The position numbers were made by a program, and so were the translations under genes. 64,000 nucleotides of DNA from Microbacterium horticulturae (lineage in GTDB: Bacteria > Actinomycetota > Actinomycetes > Actinomycetales > Microbacteriaceae): NCBI RefSeq assembly GCF_029094505.1, contig NZ_CP119108.1:868001-932000 (forward strand), read 5' to 3'. Each line of letters begins with the position of its first letter. The first letter of the stretch is position 1. Shown piece after piece: positions 9,113-16,507 of this stretch. Under the pieces are notes generated by a model, which was not told where the DNA came from, made no database searches, and was given only the letters and a program-made list of their open reading frames with translations.

Positions 9113-9976
9113 CTAGATCTCGACGGTGCCGCGGATCGTCGTCGTGGTGTCGCCGCCGACCCAGATGGTGTCGGCCTCGGTGGTGATGTGCACGCGCCCC
9201 CGACGGCCGAGCGCGGTGCCCTGCGCGGCGACGTAGGACGGGGGAAGGATGCCGTCGGCGGTGAGCCACTGCGCCAGGGCGGCGTTGAAGCTGCCGGTGA
9301 TCGGGTCCTCGGGTACACCGATGTTCGGGCAGAAGACGCGCACCTCGATCGCGGTGGTGTCGGGGCCGGTGGCGGCGGGCTGAGCGCCGACGATGCCGAC
9401 GTCGGGGCGGGGGAGTGCGGCGATCGCGGACAGATCAGGTGTCACCTCGAGCACCTGCCGTGCGTCGCGCAGACGGACGGCGAGGAAGGCCGGGCCGTTG
9501 TCGAGACGGCGCGCGCTGAGGATGCTGTCGCGAGGAATGCGCAGCGCCTCGGCGACGCGGTCGAGCTCGCCGGGCTCGGGCGCGGCGGATTCGCGCAGCG
9601 GCGGTGCGGCGAACGCCAGGCGGCCGTTCCGTTCGCGCAACTCGACGAGCCCGGTGCCGCACTCCTGCACGATGCGGTCGTTCTCGGTGCGCTCGCCACG
9701 CGGTGTGCTGCCTGCTTCGAGCCAGGCGTGGGCGGAACCGAGGGTGGGGTGCCCGGCGAAGGGAAGTTCGCCGCCGGGCGTGAAGATGCGCAACCGGTAG
9801 TCGGCGTCGGCGTTCGACGGACGCAGCAGGAACGTCGTTTCGGAGAGGTTGGTCCATCGGGCGAACGCCTGCATCTGCTCGTCGGTGAGCCCGTCGGCGT
9901 CGTGGACCACGGCGACCGGATTGCCGCGGAGCGGTTCGGAGCTGAACACATCGACCTGGGAGAAGCGCAGGGTCAT
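9113..9976 (-). CDS. PhzF-family isomerase/epimerase-like protein
   Basis: Protein of 287 residues with the duplicated PhzF/DapF-like fold. The conserved catalytic glutamate is E46 in LSETTFL, and GELPFAGHPTLGSA near residue 70 is the other hallmark; PGxPRDPITGSFN-type motif appears as VPEDPITGSFNAAL near residue 225. Members act as isomerases on varied small substrates; outside phenazine clusters their substrate is mostly unknown, and no phenazine genes are nearby. An AGCGTA (TACGCT on the coding strand) box at 9983-9988 lies six bases upstream of the ATG, suggesting a leaderless mRNA. Longer in-frame extensions to 10192 lack support. Confidence 0.85.
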   Translation of the reverse strand: MTLRFSQVDVFSSEPLRGNPVAVVHDADGLTDEQMQAFARWTNLSETTFLLRPSNADADYRLRIFTPGGELPFAGHPTLGSAHAWLEAGSTPRGERTENDRIVQECGTGLVELRERNGRLAFAAPPLRESAAPEPGELDRVAEALRIPRDSILSARRLDNGPAFLAVRLRDARQVLEVTPDLSAIAALPRPDVGIVGAQPAATGPDTTAIEVRVFCPNIGVPEDPITGSFNAALAQWLTADGILPPSYVAAQGTALGRRGRVHITTEADTIWVGGDTTTTIRGTVEI

Positions 9977-10079
9977 TTCGTCAGCGTAGTGGGTGGTGGC
10001 GTTGCAACCCGCGGGCCGGCTCGCGGCGGCCCTCGCCTGGGGCGAGGGGCTGCCTGAGCCAGGGGCATAGGCTCGACGG

Positions 10080-10679
10080 ATGAGCAGCATCCGGCCCTTC
10101 CGCCCCGGCGACGAGCCCGCACTCGGTGAGATCTGCGTGCGCACGGCCGACAACGGCGGCGATGCGACCGGGCAACTGAGCGACGACGACATCTGGCCCG
10201 CGATCTTCGCGTGGCCGTATGCGGCGCGGCATCCCGAGCTGTGCTTCGTCGTCGAGACGGACGACGGCCGCGTCGCAGGCTACATCCTCGGCGCACCGGA
10301 CTCCGATGCCTTCGACCGCTGGTTCGCCGACGAGTGGTGGCCTCCGTTCGCCGAGCGCTGGCCGCGGCCCGCAGACGGGACGACCACCGAGGGGGCGATC
10401 CTCACCGGCGCCTCTGCGCACGGCACGACGCCGAATCCCGCCCAGACCGAGGGCTACCCCGCGCACCTGCACATCGACCTGCTGCCCGAGCTGCAGGGGC
10501 AGGGCCTCGGCCGTCGGCTCATCGCGACCTTCACCGACGCGCTGCGTGCGGCCGGCGTGCCCGGCGTGCACCTGGTCGCCTCATCCGACAACGCCGCCGC
10601 CATCGCGTTCTATCCGCGCGTCGGGTTCACTCCGCTGCCATGGGACGCCGGGAGCGCCTTCGGCATGCGGTTGATCTGA
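10080..10679 (+). CDS. GNAT-family N-acetyltransferase
   Basis: Acetyltransferase-like protein of 199 residues. The acetyl-CoA binding motif A is ELQGQGLGRRLI near residue 140 (Q/R-x-x-G-x-G/A). The C-terminal strand HLVASSDNAAAIAFYPRVGF is the usual GNAT motif B. An inserted segment around residues 75-115 (WWPPFAERWPRPADGTTTEG) is similar to O-GlcNAcase-associated or hyaluronidase-type acetyltransferases of actinobacteria; the substrate cannot be told. A TAGGCT box at 10068-10073 is six bases before the ATG, consistent with leaderless transcription. Confidence 0.82.
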   Translation: MSSIRPFRPGDEPALGEICVRTADNGGDATGQLSDDDIWPAIFAWPYAARHPELCFVVETDDGRVAGYILGAPDSDAFDRWFADEWWPPFAERWPRPADGTTTEGAILTGASAHGTTPNPAQTEGYPAHLHIDLLPELQGQGLGRRLIATFTDALRAAGVPGVHLVASSDNAAAIAFYPRVGFTPLPWDAGSAFGMRLI

Positions 10680-10682
10680 GTA

Positions 10683-11405
10683 TCACCACGGCACGACGGT
10701 GCCGTCGTAGGAGAAGAATGCGCCGGTCGGTCCGTCATCCGGCAAACCGGCGAGCCGGACGATCTCCGGAGCCGCCGCGGCGGCGTCACCGCCTCGTTGG
10801 GACGTGTTCAGCCGGGTCGCCCGCGCTCCGGGCGCCGTGCTGTTGACCTTGAAGCCTTCACGGGAGAGGGTCTGGGCGTAGTAGAGGGTGAGCGCATTCA
10901 GTGCCGCCTTCGTCGACCGATAGACGGCGTAGCGCCCGCCGCTGTCGGCTGTCGCCTCCCAGTCGAACTGCGGATTGGGGCCGGTGCTCCACGCGAATGA
11001 GGCGGTCCCGCTGGACACATTCACGATGCGTGGCGCGCGGGAACGACGCAGCAACGGCACGAAGGCGTTCGTCACCGCCACGACGCCGACAACGTTCGTC
11101 TCGTATGCGTTGCGTACCAGCTCCGCATCAGCCTCGAGGAGAGGGGTGGAGAAATCGGGTTGGATGCCGGCGTTGTTCACGAGGGCATCGAGTTCTCCCA
11201 CCGCTGCCGCTGCCGCGGCGATGCTCGCAGTGTCGGTGACATCGAGAGTGAGGGAGCGGGCGTGAAGGGATGCCGCGACCTCGCGCGTGCGCGCGGCGTC
11301 GCGCCCGGTCACCCAGACGTTCCACCCGTCCGCGATGAAGCATTCTGCCGTTCTCAAGCCGATTCCCGACGTGGCGCCGGTGATCAGGACGTTCCGCTGT
11401 GACAT
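10683..11405 (-). CDS. SDR-family NAD(P)-dependent oxidoreductase
   Basis: Short-chain dehydrogenase of 240 residues. The cofactor motif is TGATSGIG at residues 10-17, NNAG lies near residue 80, the catalytic serine is in IVNVSSGTAS and the YxxxK pair in VYRSTKAAL near residue 160. The substrate is not predictable. It is divergent from a TetR regulator, with an imperfect palindrome covering the shared promoter, so it is the likely target of that regulator. GAGGAG precedes the ATG at about ten bases. Confidence 0.88.
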   Translation of the reverse strand: MSQRNVLITGATSGIGLRTAECFIADGWNVWVTGRDAARTREVAASLHARSLTLDVTDTASIAAAAAAVGELDALVNNAGIQPDFSTPLLEADAELVRNAYETNVVGVVAVTNAFVPLLRRSRAPRIVNVSSGTASFAWSTGPNPQFDWEATADSGGRYAVYRSTKAALNALTLYYAQTLSREGFKVNSTAPGARATRLNTSQRGGDAAAAAPEIVRLAGLPDDGPTGAFFSYDGTVVPW

Positions 11406-11429
11406 GTGCTCACGCTCCTCGCTAGACTC

Positions 11430-11449
11430 AAGTGGAGAGTCCTCCGCTT
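11430..11449. promoter_or_regulatory. probable TetR operator
   Basis: AAGTGGAG-AGTC-CTCCGCTT, eight-base arms with one mismatch, in the gap between the divergent SDR and TetR genes. The right half-site (CCTCCGCTT) recurs at 11479-11487. The position is typical for autoregulation plus repression of the neighbour. Confidence 0.6.
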
Positions 11450-11485
11450 AGTGGGGAGCGTAGCACAACCGGAGGAGCCTCCGCT

Positions 11486-12037
11486 TTGAATTCACCTTCA
11501 CGCCTCCGCGCAGACGCGCGCGAGAACCGGGCCGAACTCATCCGTGCCGCTCGCGGGGCTTTCGCAGCCGAAGAGCGCCCCTCCCTCGAGGCGATCGCGC
11601 GCGCGGCGGGCGTGGGCATCGGCACCCTCTATCGGCACTTTCCGCGGCGGGAGGCCCTCGTCGAGGCGGTCTATCGCGACCAGGTCGAAGAGCTCCGCGC
11701 CGGGGCTGCCCGACTGCTCGGCGAGCAGACTCCGGCGATGGCTCTGCGCGCGTGGATGGAGCTGTTCGCCGACTGGGCCGATGCGAAGCGGGGCATGGTC
11801 GACACCCTGGCGGCGATGCGCCAAGAGGGCGTGGTCGATCTAGATGCGAGCCGGCGTGAGATCGAAGACATCATCGCCACGATGCTCGACGCCGGTGCGC
11901 GCGCGCACGATGTGCGAAGTGACATCGGTGCGACGGACGTGCGCTCCCTGCTGGCGGGTATCCTCGCCGCCGGGACCGATCGCGCCCAGGTCTCGACGCT
12001 CTTCGACCTTGCCCTGGACGGCCTGCGCGCGCGCTGA
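11486..12037 (+). CDS. TetR-family transcriptional regulator
   Basis: Repressor-like protein of 183 residues with an N-terminal helix-turn-helix (LEAIARAAGVGIGTLYRHFPRREALVEAVY, about residues 27-56 in two parts: recognition helix GVGIGTLYRHF) and a TetR C-terminal ligand domain of the SbtR type. I chose TTG 11486 with AGGAG eight bases upstream. A GTG at 11432 in the same frame would add 18 residues, but it lies inside the palindrome taken as the operator and has no ribosome site. It probably represses the divergent SDR gene; the ligand is unknown. Confidence 0.85.
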   Translation: MNSPSRLRADARENRAELIRAARGAFAAEERPSLEAIARAAGVGIGTLYRHFPRREALVEAVYRDQVEELRAGAARLLGEQTPAMALRAWMELFADWADAKRGMVDTLAAMRQEGVVDLDASRREIEDIIATMLDAGARAHDVRSDIGATDVRSLLAGILAAGTDRAQVSTLFDLALDGLRAR

Positions 12038-12096
12038 GGTTCGCGCGCCGCACTCCGACGTGTGCTGTCGCACCGGGCTGCGGCATCCCGATTCGA

Positions 12097-13137
12097 TCAG
12101 GCGGTCGCGTACTCCATGACCACGCGGCCCTCGATCTTTCCGTGCTCCATCCGATCGAAGATGTCGTTGATGTCGTCGAGCTTCTCGACCGACGACACGG
12201 TCGGGTGGATCTTGCCGCGCGCATAGAAGTCGAGCGCCTCGATCATGTCCTGCCTCGTGCCGACGATCGAACCGCGAATGGTGATGCGGTTCAGCACGGT
12301 CGAGAAGATGTCGGCCGGGAACGTGCCCGGGGGCAGTCCCACGAACACCACGGTGCCGCGCCGGCGGCACATGCCCGTCGCCTGGCCGAACGCCTCGGGG
12401 TGCACGGCCGTGACGAGCACGCCGTGGGCCCCTCCGGTCTGCTCCTGGATCGCGGCCACGGGGTCTTCCGTCGCAGCGTTCACGGTCACCTCAGCACCGT
12501 GGGTGCGGGCCAGGGCCAGCTTCTCGTCGTCGATGTCGACGGCCGCCACGCGCATGCCCATCGCCACCGCGTACTGCACGGCCACGTGGCCGAGTCCGCC
12601 GATGCCCGAGATGACGACCCACTCGCCGGGCTTGACCTCGGTCTCTTTCAGGCCCTTGTAGACGGTGATGCCCGCGCACAGGATCGGGGCGACCTCGACG
12701 GGATCGGAGCCTTCGGGGATGCGGGCCGCGAACTTCTCGTCGACCAGCATGTACTCACCGAAGCTGCCGTCAACGCCGTAGCCCCCGTTCTTCTGGTCGG
12801 GACACAGCGTCTCCCAGCCGGTGCGACAGTACTCGCACGCGCCGCAGGCACTCCACAGCCAGGCATTGCCGACCTTGTCGCCGACCTTCAGCGTGGTGAC
12901 GCCGTCGCCGAGTGCGACGACTTCGCCGTAGCCCTCGTGCCCGGGGATGAGGTCCGACTTGGGTGGAACCGGCCAGTCGCCGCGGGCCGCGTGCAGGTCT
13001 GTGTGGCAGACGCCGCTCGTGATGACACGTACGAGGGCCTGACCCGGACCGGGCGTGGGGACGGGCACCTCCTGGATCTCCAGGGGCTTGTCGGGCGCGA
13101 CGACGACCGCCGCACGCATCGTGCTGGGAACGGACAT
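12097..13137 (-). CDS. zinc-dependent alcohol dehydrogenase (AdhP type)
   Basis: Medium-chain dehydrogenase of 346 residues, expected to interconvert alcohols and aldehydes (ethanol/acetaldehyde in close relatives) with NAD. Catalytic zinc ligands are in GVCHTDLH and GHEGYGE; the structural zinc site is CGACEYCRTGWETLC (C-x2-C-x2-C-x7-C); the NAD motif is GIGGLGHVAVQYA near residue 180. ATG 13137 (MSVPSTMRAAVV) is preceded by AAAGGAAG at nine bases. A TGGTCAGACCA palindrome lies about 60 bases upstream and is identical in type to the two before the FadR-family gene at 59.0 kb, suggesting shared or related control. Confidence 0.92.
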   Translation of the reverse strand: MSVPSTMRAAVVVAPDKPLEIQEVPVPTPGPGQALVRVITSGVCHTDLHAARGDWPVPPKSDLIPGHEGYGEVVALGDGVTTLKVGDKVGNAWLWSACGACEYCRTGWETLCPDQKNGGYGVDGSFGEYMLVDEKFAARIPEGSDPVEVAPILCAGITVYKGLKETEVKPGEWVVISGIGGLGHVAVQYAVAMGMRVAAVDIDDEKLALARTHGAEVTVNAATEDPVAAIQEQTGGAHGVLVTAVHPEAFGQATGMCRRRGTVVFVGLPPGTFPADIFSTVLNRITIRGSIVGTRQDMIEALDFYARGKIHPTVSSVEKLDDINDIFDRMEHGKIEGRVVMEYATA

Positions 13138-13197
13138 GAGCTTTCGCTTCCTTTCGGACGACCCGTTATCGTCCTCGCCGCACACGATACTCCTATG

Positions 13198-13208
13198 TGG
13201 TCAGACCA
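13198..13208. promoter_or_regulatory. FadR/LldR-type operator upstream of adh
   Basis: TGGTCAGACCA, a perfect 5+1+5 palindrome fitting the published LldR/FadR-subfamily pattern TNGTNNNACNA. It sits just upstream of a TATCGT box (coding strand; 13184-13189) that could be the -10 of the alcohol dehydrogenase. Confidence 0.55.
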
Positions 13209-13219
13209 CACAAGGTCGT

Positions 13220-13777
13220 TCAGCACGGAATCTCCTCCGCCAGATCGCGCACTCGACGGCGCTCGCGGAGTGCCGGGATGCCGGTGCTGCCGACGATGCG
13301 CTCGTCATCCTTCACCGACCCGTCCTCGCGCCAGCCGTGGCGCTCATAGAACGCGGCGGCGCGCTCGTTCCCGTCGAGCACCCACAGCGAGGCACTGCGG
13401 AATCCGGAGGAGCGCAGTGACTCCTCGGCGGCCGTCATCAGGGCGTGCCCGACGCCCGTCGACCACTGCGCGGGCAGCGCGTAGAGGGCGAACAGCTCGC
13501 CCCGCACGCCGGCGCCGACGTCGTCATCGCGACACGGCCCCACCGATGCCCACCCGACGGCGTGGCCGCTGCGCAGTGCGAGGAACTCCACCGAGCGCGG
13601 GTCGGTGTGGTACCGGGGCCAGTTCTGCGCGCGCCGCTGCGCCTCGAAGCGGACGTCGAGCCGCTCCAGCAGCGCAGACGGGATCAGCCCGTCGTATGCC
13701 GAGCGCCACGATGTGACCCGGATCGCCGCGATGTCACGCGCATCGGCGGCCGTCGCCTGTCGCACCGTGACCGTCAT
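13220..13777 (-). CDS. GNAT-family N-acetyltransferase
   Basis: Protein of 185 residues with the GNAT layout: RQATAADARDIAAIRVTSWR at the N-terminus, LFALYALPAQWSTGVGHALM (motif A region, residues about 93-112) and SLWVLDGNERAAAFYERHGW (motif B) near residue 135. The motif A glycine pattern reads QWSTGVGHAL. The target amine is unknown. A TACTGT box on the coding strand (13784-13789) is six bases before the ATG, so the transcript is likely leaderless. Confidence 0.85.
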   Translation of the reverse strand: MTVTVRQATAADARDIAAIRVTSWRSAYDGLIPSALLERLDVRFEAQRRAQNWPRYHTDPRSVEFLALRSGHAVGWASVGPCRDDDVGAGVRGELFALYALPAQWSTGVGHALMTAAEESLRSSGFRSASLWVLDGNERAAAFYERHGWREDGSVKDDERIVGSTGIPALRERRRVRDLAEEIPC

Positions 13778-13801
13778 GACGAGACAGTATCCGCTGACCG
13801 G

Positions 13802-14422
13802 TCAGACGCGCTCGGGGGAGCCCTTGAGCGTCAGCTGGATGTGGCACTCGGTCGGGTCGCATGCGGGCAGCATCCCGTCGACCTCGAGCGGTCCGCCTGC
13901 TTCGCCGAGAACGCCCTGCATGAGTCCGATGTGCACCGCGCACAGCACGTCTCGGTGGTCGGCCTGGGCGCGCGCGTGCTCGCAGGGCGTCAGATCGACC
14001 GTCAGTTCGTCGGTGTCGACGATCGGGTCGAAGCCGGCGTCCTGCAGGTCTTCGACGAGGGCGTCGAGCTGGTGCTGCGCATCCTGCGGCAGCGACGATT
14101 CCGTCCACGGCATGACGCGCCGCATGAGGTCGCCGCGCTCGGCGGCCTCACGCACCCGCTGCTGCGCGATCGGACTGTGTGGGGCATCCGGACCCGACAC
14201 CGCGCTGTAGAGGATGCGCGGCCGGCCGCGCGTCGTGCGCCGCTCGGCCTCGGGCACGACATACCCCGACTCGATCAGCCGCTGCAGGTGCTCGCGCACC
14301 GTGTTCGGGTGAAGCCCGGTCGACTTCGTGAGGTCGCTGATGGTAAGGGCAGGGTGCTCCTGGAGCAGATGCAGGATCTGCACACGCGAGTAACTGGAGA
14401 TCGCGCTATAGGCGGTGGCCAT
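13802..14422 (-). CDS. winged-helix regulator with four C-terminal cysteines
   Basis: DNA-binding protein of 206 residues. Residues about 10-75 form an ArsR/MarR-like winged helix (LTISDLTKSTGLHPNTVREHLQRL, then the wing RRTTRGRPRILY). The C-terminal half contains C147, C161, C188 and C193 with H149 and H164 nearby (TPCEHARA, LCAVH, ACDPTEC), a layout suited to a metal or iron-sulfur cluster, as in SufR-like regulators, although the spacing differs from SufR as I know it. It is divergent from the membrane protein at 14487; GATAAT on the coding strand (14429-14434) is six bases before its ATG. The signal sensed is an inference. Confidence 0.8.
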   Translation of the reverse strand: MATAYSAISSYSRVQILHLLQEHPALTISDLTKSTGLHPNTVREHLQRLIESGYVVPEAERRTTRGRPRILYSAVSGPDAPHSPIAQQRVREAAERGDLMRRVMPWTESSLPQDAQHQLDALVEDLQDAGFDPIVDTDELTVDLTPCEHARAQADHRDVLCAVHIGLMQGVLGEAGGPLEVDGMLPACDPTECHIQLTLKGSPERV

Positions 14423-14486
14423 GCCCCCATTATCCCCGTCGCCGGGCATCGATGCTCCGCGCTCGCCGTGTGCCAGACTCGGCGAG

Positions 14487-15395
14487 GTGAATGCTCCCGT
14501 GAAACCGCTTGGCGCCGCGTGGCGCTTCGCCCTCGGTGCCCTCGCGGCGGTCGTCGGGCTCGTGCCCTGGCTGATCACCGGCATGCATCTTCCGTTGCAG
14601 AACCTCTGGGCCACGCCGACGCTCGAGATGCCGGTCGCGCTGCTGCCGTTCAGCCAGTACGAACTGATGCAGACCGCCGCGCTGCTCGTCGTCGGAGCGG
14701 TGACGTGCGGTCTGGTCATCCGGACGATGCGGGGCAGGATGCCGCGGCCCGGCGCGGCGATCGCAGGAACGGCGACCGTGCAGCTGGTCGCTCTGGCACA
14801 GACCGCGATCGTGGTGCTGCGTGGTCTGCAGCCAGGACGGGAGGCCACCCTCTACTTCGCCGCTGTCTTCACCTGGAGCGCGTTGTCGTTCGTCGTGGGG
14901 CTGCTCGCGCTGTGGCTGATCGTGCGCAAGCCCCGGGCCGGTGCGACGATCGGGGTCGCGATCGGCGCGGTCGCCCTCGGGCCGTGGCTGCAGGCGCTGA
15001 TCGTGCCGTTCGGCACCATCACGCCCTCGCCGCTGCAGCTCTGGGCCGCGGGCGCGGTGGGCTGGGCGGTCGCTGTGCTCGTGGGCGCGGCCATCGCCTG
15101 GTGCGGTCTGGGTTCACCGGGGCGCATCGCCGCCGGGATCGGCAGCCTCCTGATCCTCGTGCTCGTGCCGATCACCGTCCGGGCGGTCGCATCCGCGGCG
15201 AGTACGCGGGTGTACGCGCGGGATCCGGCCCGGATGATCGAGTTCGCTCAGACGGTGTTCACCACAGAGTTGGGCATCCCATCTCTGACCGTGCAGCCGC
15301 TGCTTGTCGCGGTCGCGGTGGCTGCGATCGGCGTCGTGGCTCGGCGCAGCGCGCGGGAGATTTCTCCGGCCGCTGCCGGTGGCGCGGCATCCTGA
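14487..15395 (+). CDS. multipass membrane protein of unknown function
   Basis: Hydrophobic protein of 302 residues with about seven or eight predicted helices (for example FALGALAAVVGLVPWLITGM, AVFTWSALSFVVGLLALWLI, GIGSLLILVLVPITVRAVA). I do not recognise a family. GTG 14487 is chosen because CAGACT at 14474-14479 lies seven bases upstream; the ATG at 14415 would overlap the start of the divergent regulator. The arrangement, regulator and membrane protein back to back with both -10 boxes inside about 60 bases, suggests that the cysteine-bearing regulator controls it. Confidence 0.72.
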   Translation: MNAPVKPLGAAWRFALGALAAVVGLVPWLITGMHLPLQNLWATPTLEMPVALLPFSQYELMQTAALLVVGAVTCGLVIRTMRGRMPRPGAAIAGTATVQLVALAQTAIVVLRGLQPGREATLYFAAVFTWSALSFVVGLLALWLIVRKPRAGATIGVAIGAVALGPWLQALIVPFGTITPSPLQLWAAGAVGWAVAVLVGAAIAWCGLGSPGRIAAGIGSLLILVLVPITVRAVASAASTRVYARDPARMIEFAQTVFTTELGIPSLTVQPLLVAVAVAAIGVVARRSAREISPAAAGGAAS

Positions 15396-15453
15396 GTGCG
15401 CATAGCATTTCCCGTGTGGGAATAACCCACGGCCGGACGCGAAGGGAACGACG

Positions 15454-16467
15454 ATGGCGGAGAACAAGGCACTGACGGCGAACAGCACGATCGGCGAATG
15501 GCTGGAGCACCCGATCGGCGGCGAGCTCGTGCGCGGACTGCTGTCGGCGGCAGGAGCGAACGAGGAGTCTCTCGCCCCGGTGAAGGGTCTGCCGCTGCAG
15601 CAGCTGGTGGCGATGAGCCAGGGGCAGATGCCGCAGTCCGTCGTCGATGACCTCGTCCTCAAGGCCAACGGTGGTGTCATGCCCGAAGAGACCGAGAGCA
15701 CGGGGTGGGCAGAGAAGATCACACCCGGCCGCTTCTCGGGCAAGACCGTCATCGTCACCGGTGCGGCCTCGGGTATCGGCCGTGCCACCGCGTCGCGCAT
15801 CGCGCGTGAGGGCGGCAAGGTCGTGGCGGTGGATGTCTCGGCCGAGAAGCTCGCCGAGTTCGCCGGGTCGCTGCCCGAGGCCGAGATCGTGGCGGTGACC
15901 GGCGACATCACCAAGCAGGAGTCGGTCGACGAGATCGTCGCCGCGGCCGGCGAGACCATCGACGGTCTGGCCAACGTCGCCGGTATCAACGACGACTTCT
16001 CGCCGCTGCATGAAACCACCGATGCCACGTGGGACCGCGTGATCGGCGTGAACCTGACGGGCGCGTTCAAGCTCACCCGCGCGGCGCTGCCGGCGATGCT
16101 GAAGGCCGGACGCGGCTCTGTCGTCAACATCGCCAGCGAGGCGGGTCTGCGCGGCAACGCGTCGGGTAACGCGTACACGACCTCGAAGCATGCCGTCGTC
16201 GGCATGACCAAGTCGGCCGCCTTCATGTACGGCCCCGCCGGAATCCGCGTGAACGCCGTCGCTCCCGGCGGTGTGGCCACCGGCATCCCGTTCCCGCCCA
16301 ACGTCTCGGAGGCGGGTGCGGCGCGGCTGCAGCCGTTCCAGTCGGCGATCCCCACGGTGGCCACGGCGGAGCAGCTCGCGGCATCCATCACCTTCCTGCT
16401 GTCGGATGACGGCGTGAACCTCAACGGTGTCATCCTGCCCTCCGACGGCGGATGGTCGGTGCAGTAG
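15454..16467 (+). CDS. SDR oxidoreductase with an extra N-terminal domain
   Basis: Protein of 337 residues. The SDR domain starts near residue 93: GKTVIVTGAASGIG (cofactor motif), LANVAGI (NNAG equivalent), the YxxxK pair in YTTSKHAV, and an intact C-terminus. In front of it lie about 85 residues not found in classical SDRs: LTANSTIGEWLEHPIGG, a short helix pair and LPLQQLVAMSQGQMPQSVVD. This resembles the small tail domain at the C-terminus of actinobacterial GH3 beta-glucosidases. AAGGGAACGACG precedes the ATG. The substrate is unknown. Confidence 0.85.
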   Translation: MAENKALTANSTIGEWLEHPIGGELVRGLLSAAGANEESLAPVKGLPLQQLVAMSQGQMPQSVVDDLVLKANGGVMPEETESTGWAEKITPGRFSGKTVIVTGAASGIGRATASRIAREGGKVVAVDVSAEKLAEFAGSLPEAEIVAVTGDITKQESVDEIVAAAGETIDGLANVAGINDDFSPLHETTDATWDRVIGVNLTGAFKLTRAALPAMLKAGRGSVVNIASEAGLRGNASGNAYTTSKHAVVGMTKSAAFMYGPAGIRVNAVAPGGVATGIPFPPNVSEAGAARLQPFQSAIPTVATAEQLAASITFLLSDDGVNLNGVILPSDGGWSVQ

Positions 16468-16472
16468 CACCG

Positions 16473-16498
16473 CTGCCGGCTCGCGCGCGAACCGGCAG
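16473..16498 (+). terminator. hairpin between SDR and amidase genes
   Basis: Arms CTGCCGG / CCGGCAG enclose the self-complementary TCGCGCGCGA. No T-run follows; possible factor-dependent or weak terminator in the 40-base gap. Confidence 0.4.
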
Positions 16499-16507
16499 GA
16501 TGGGGGC

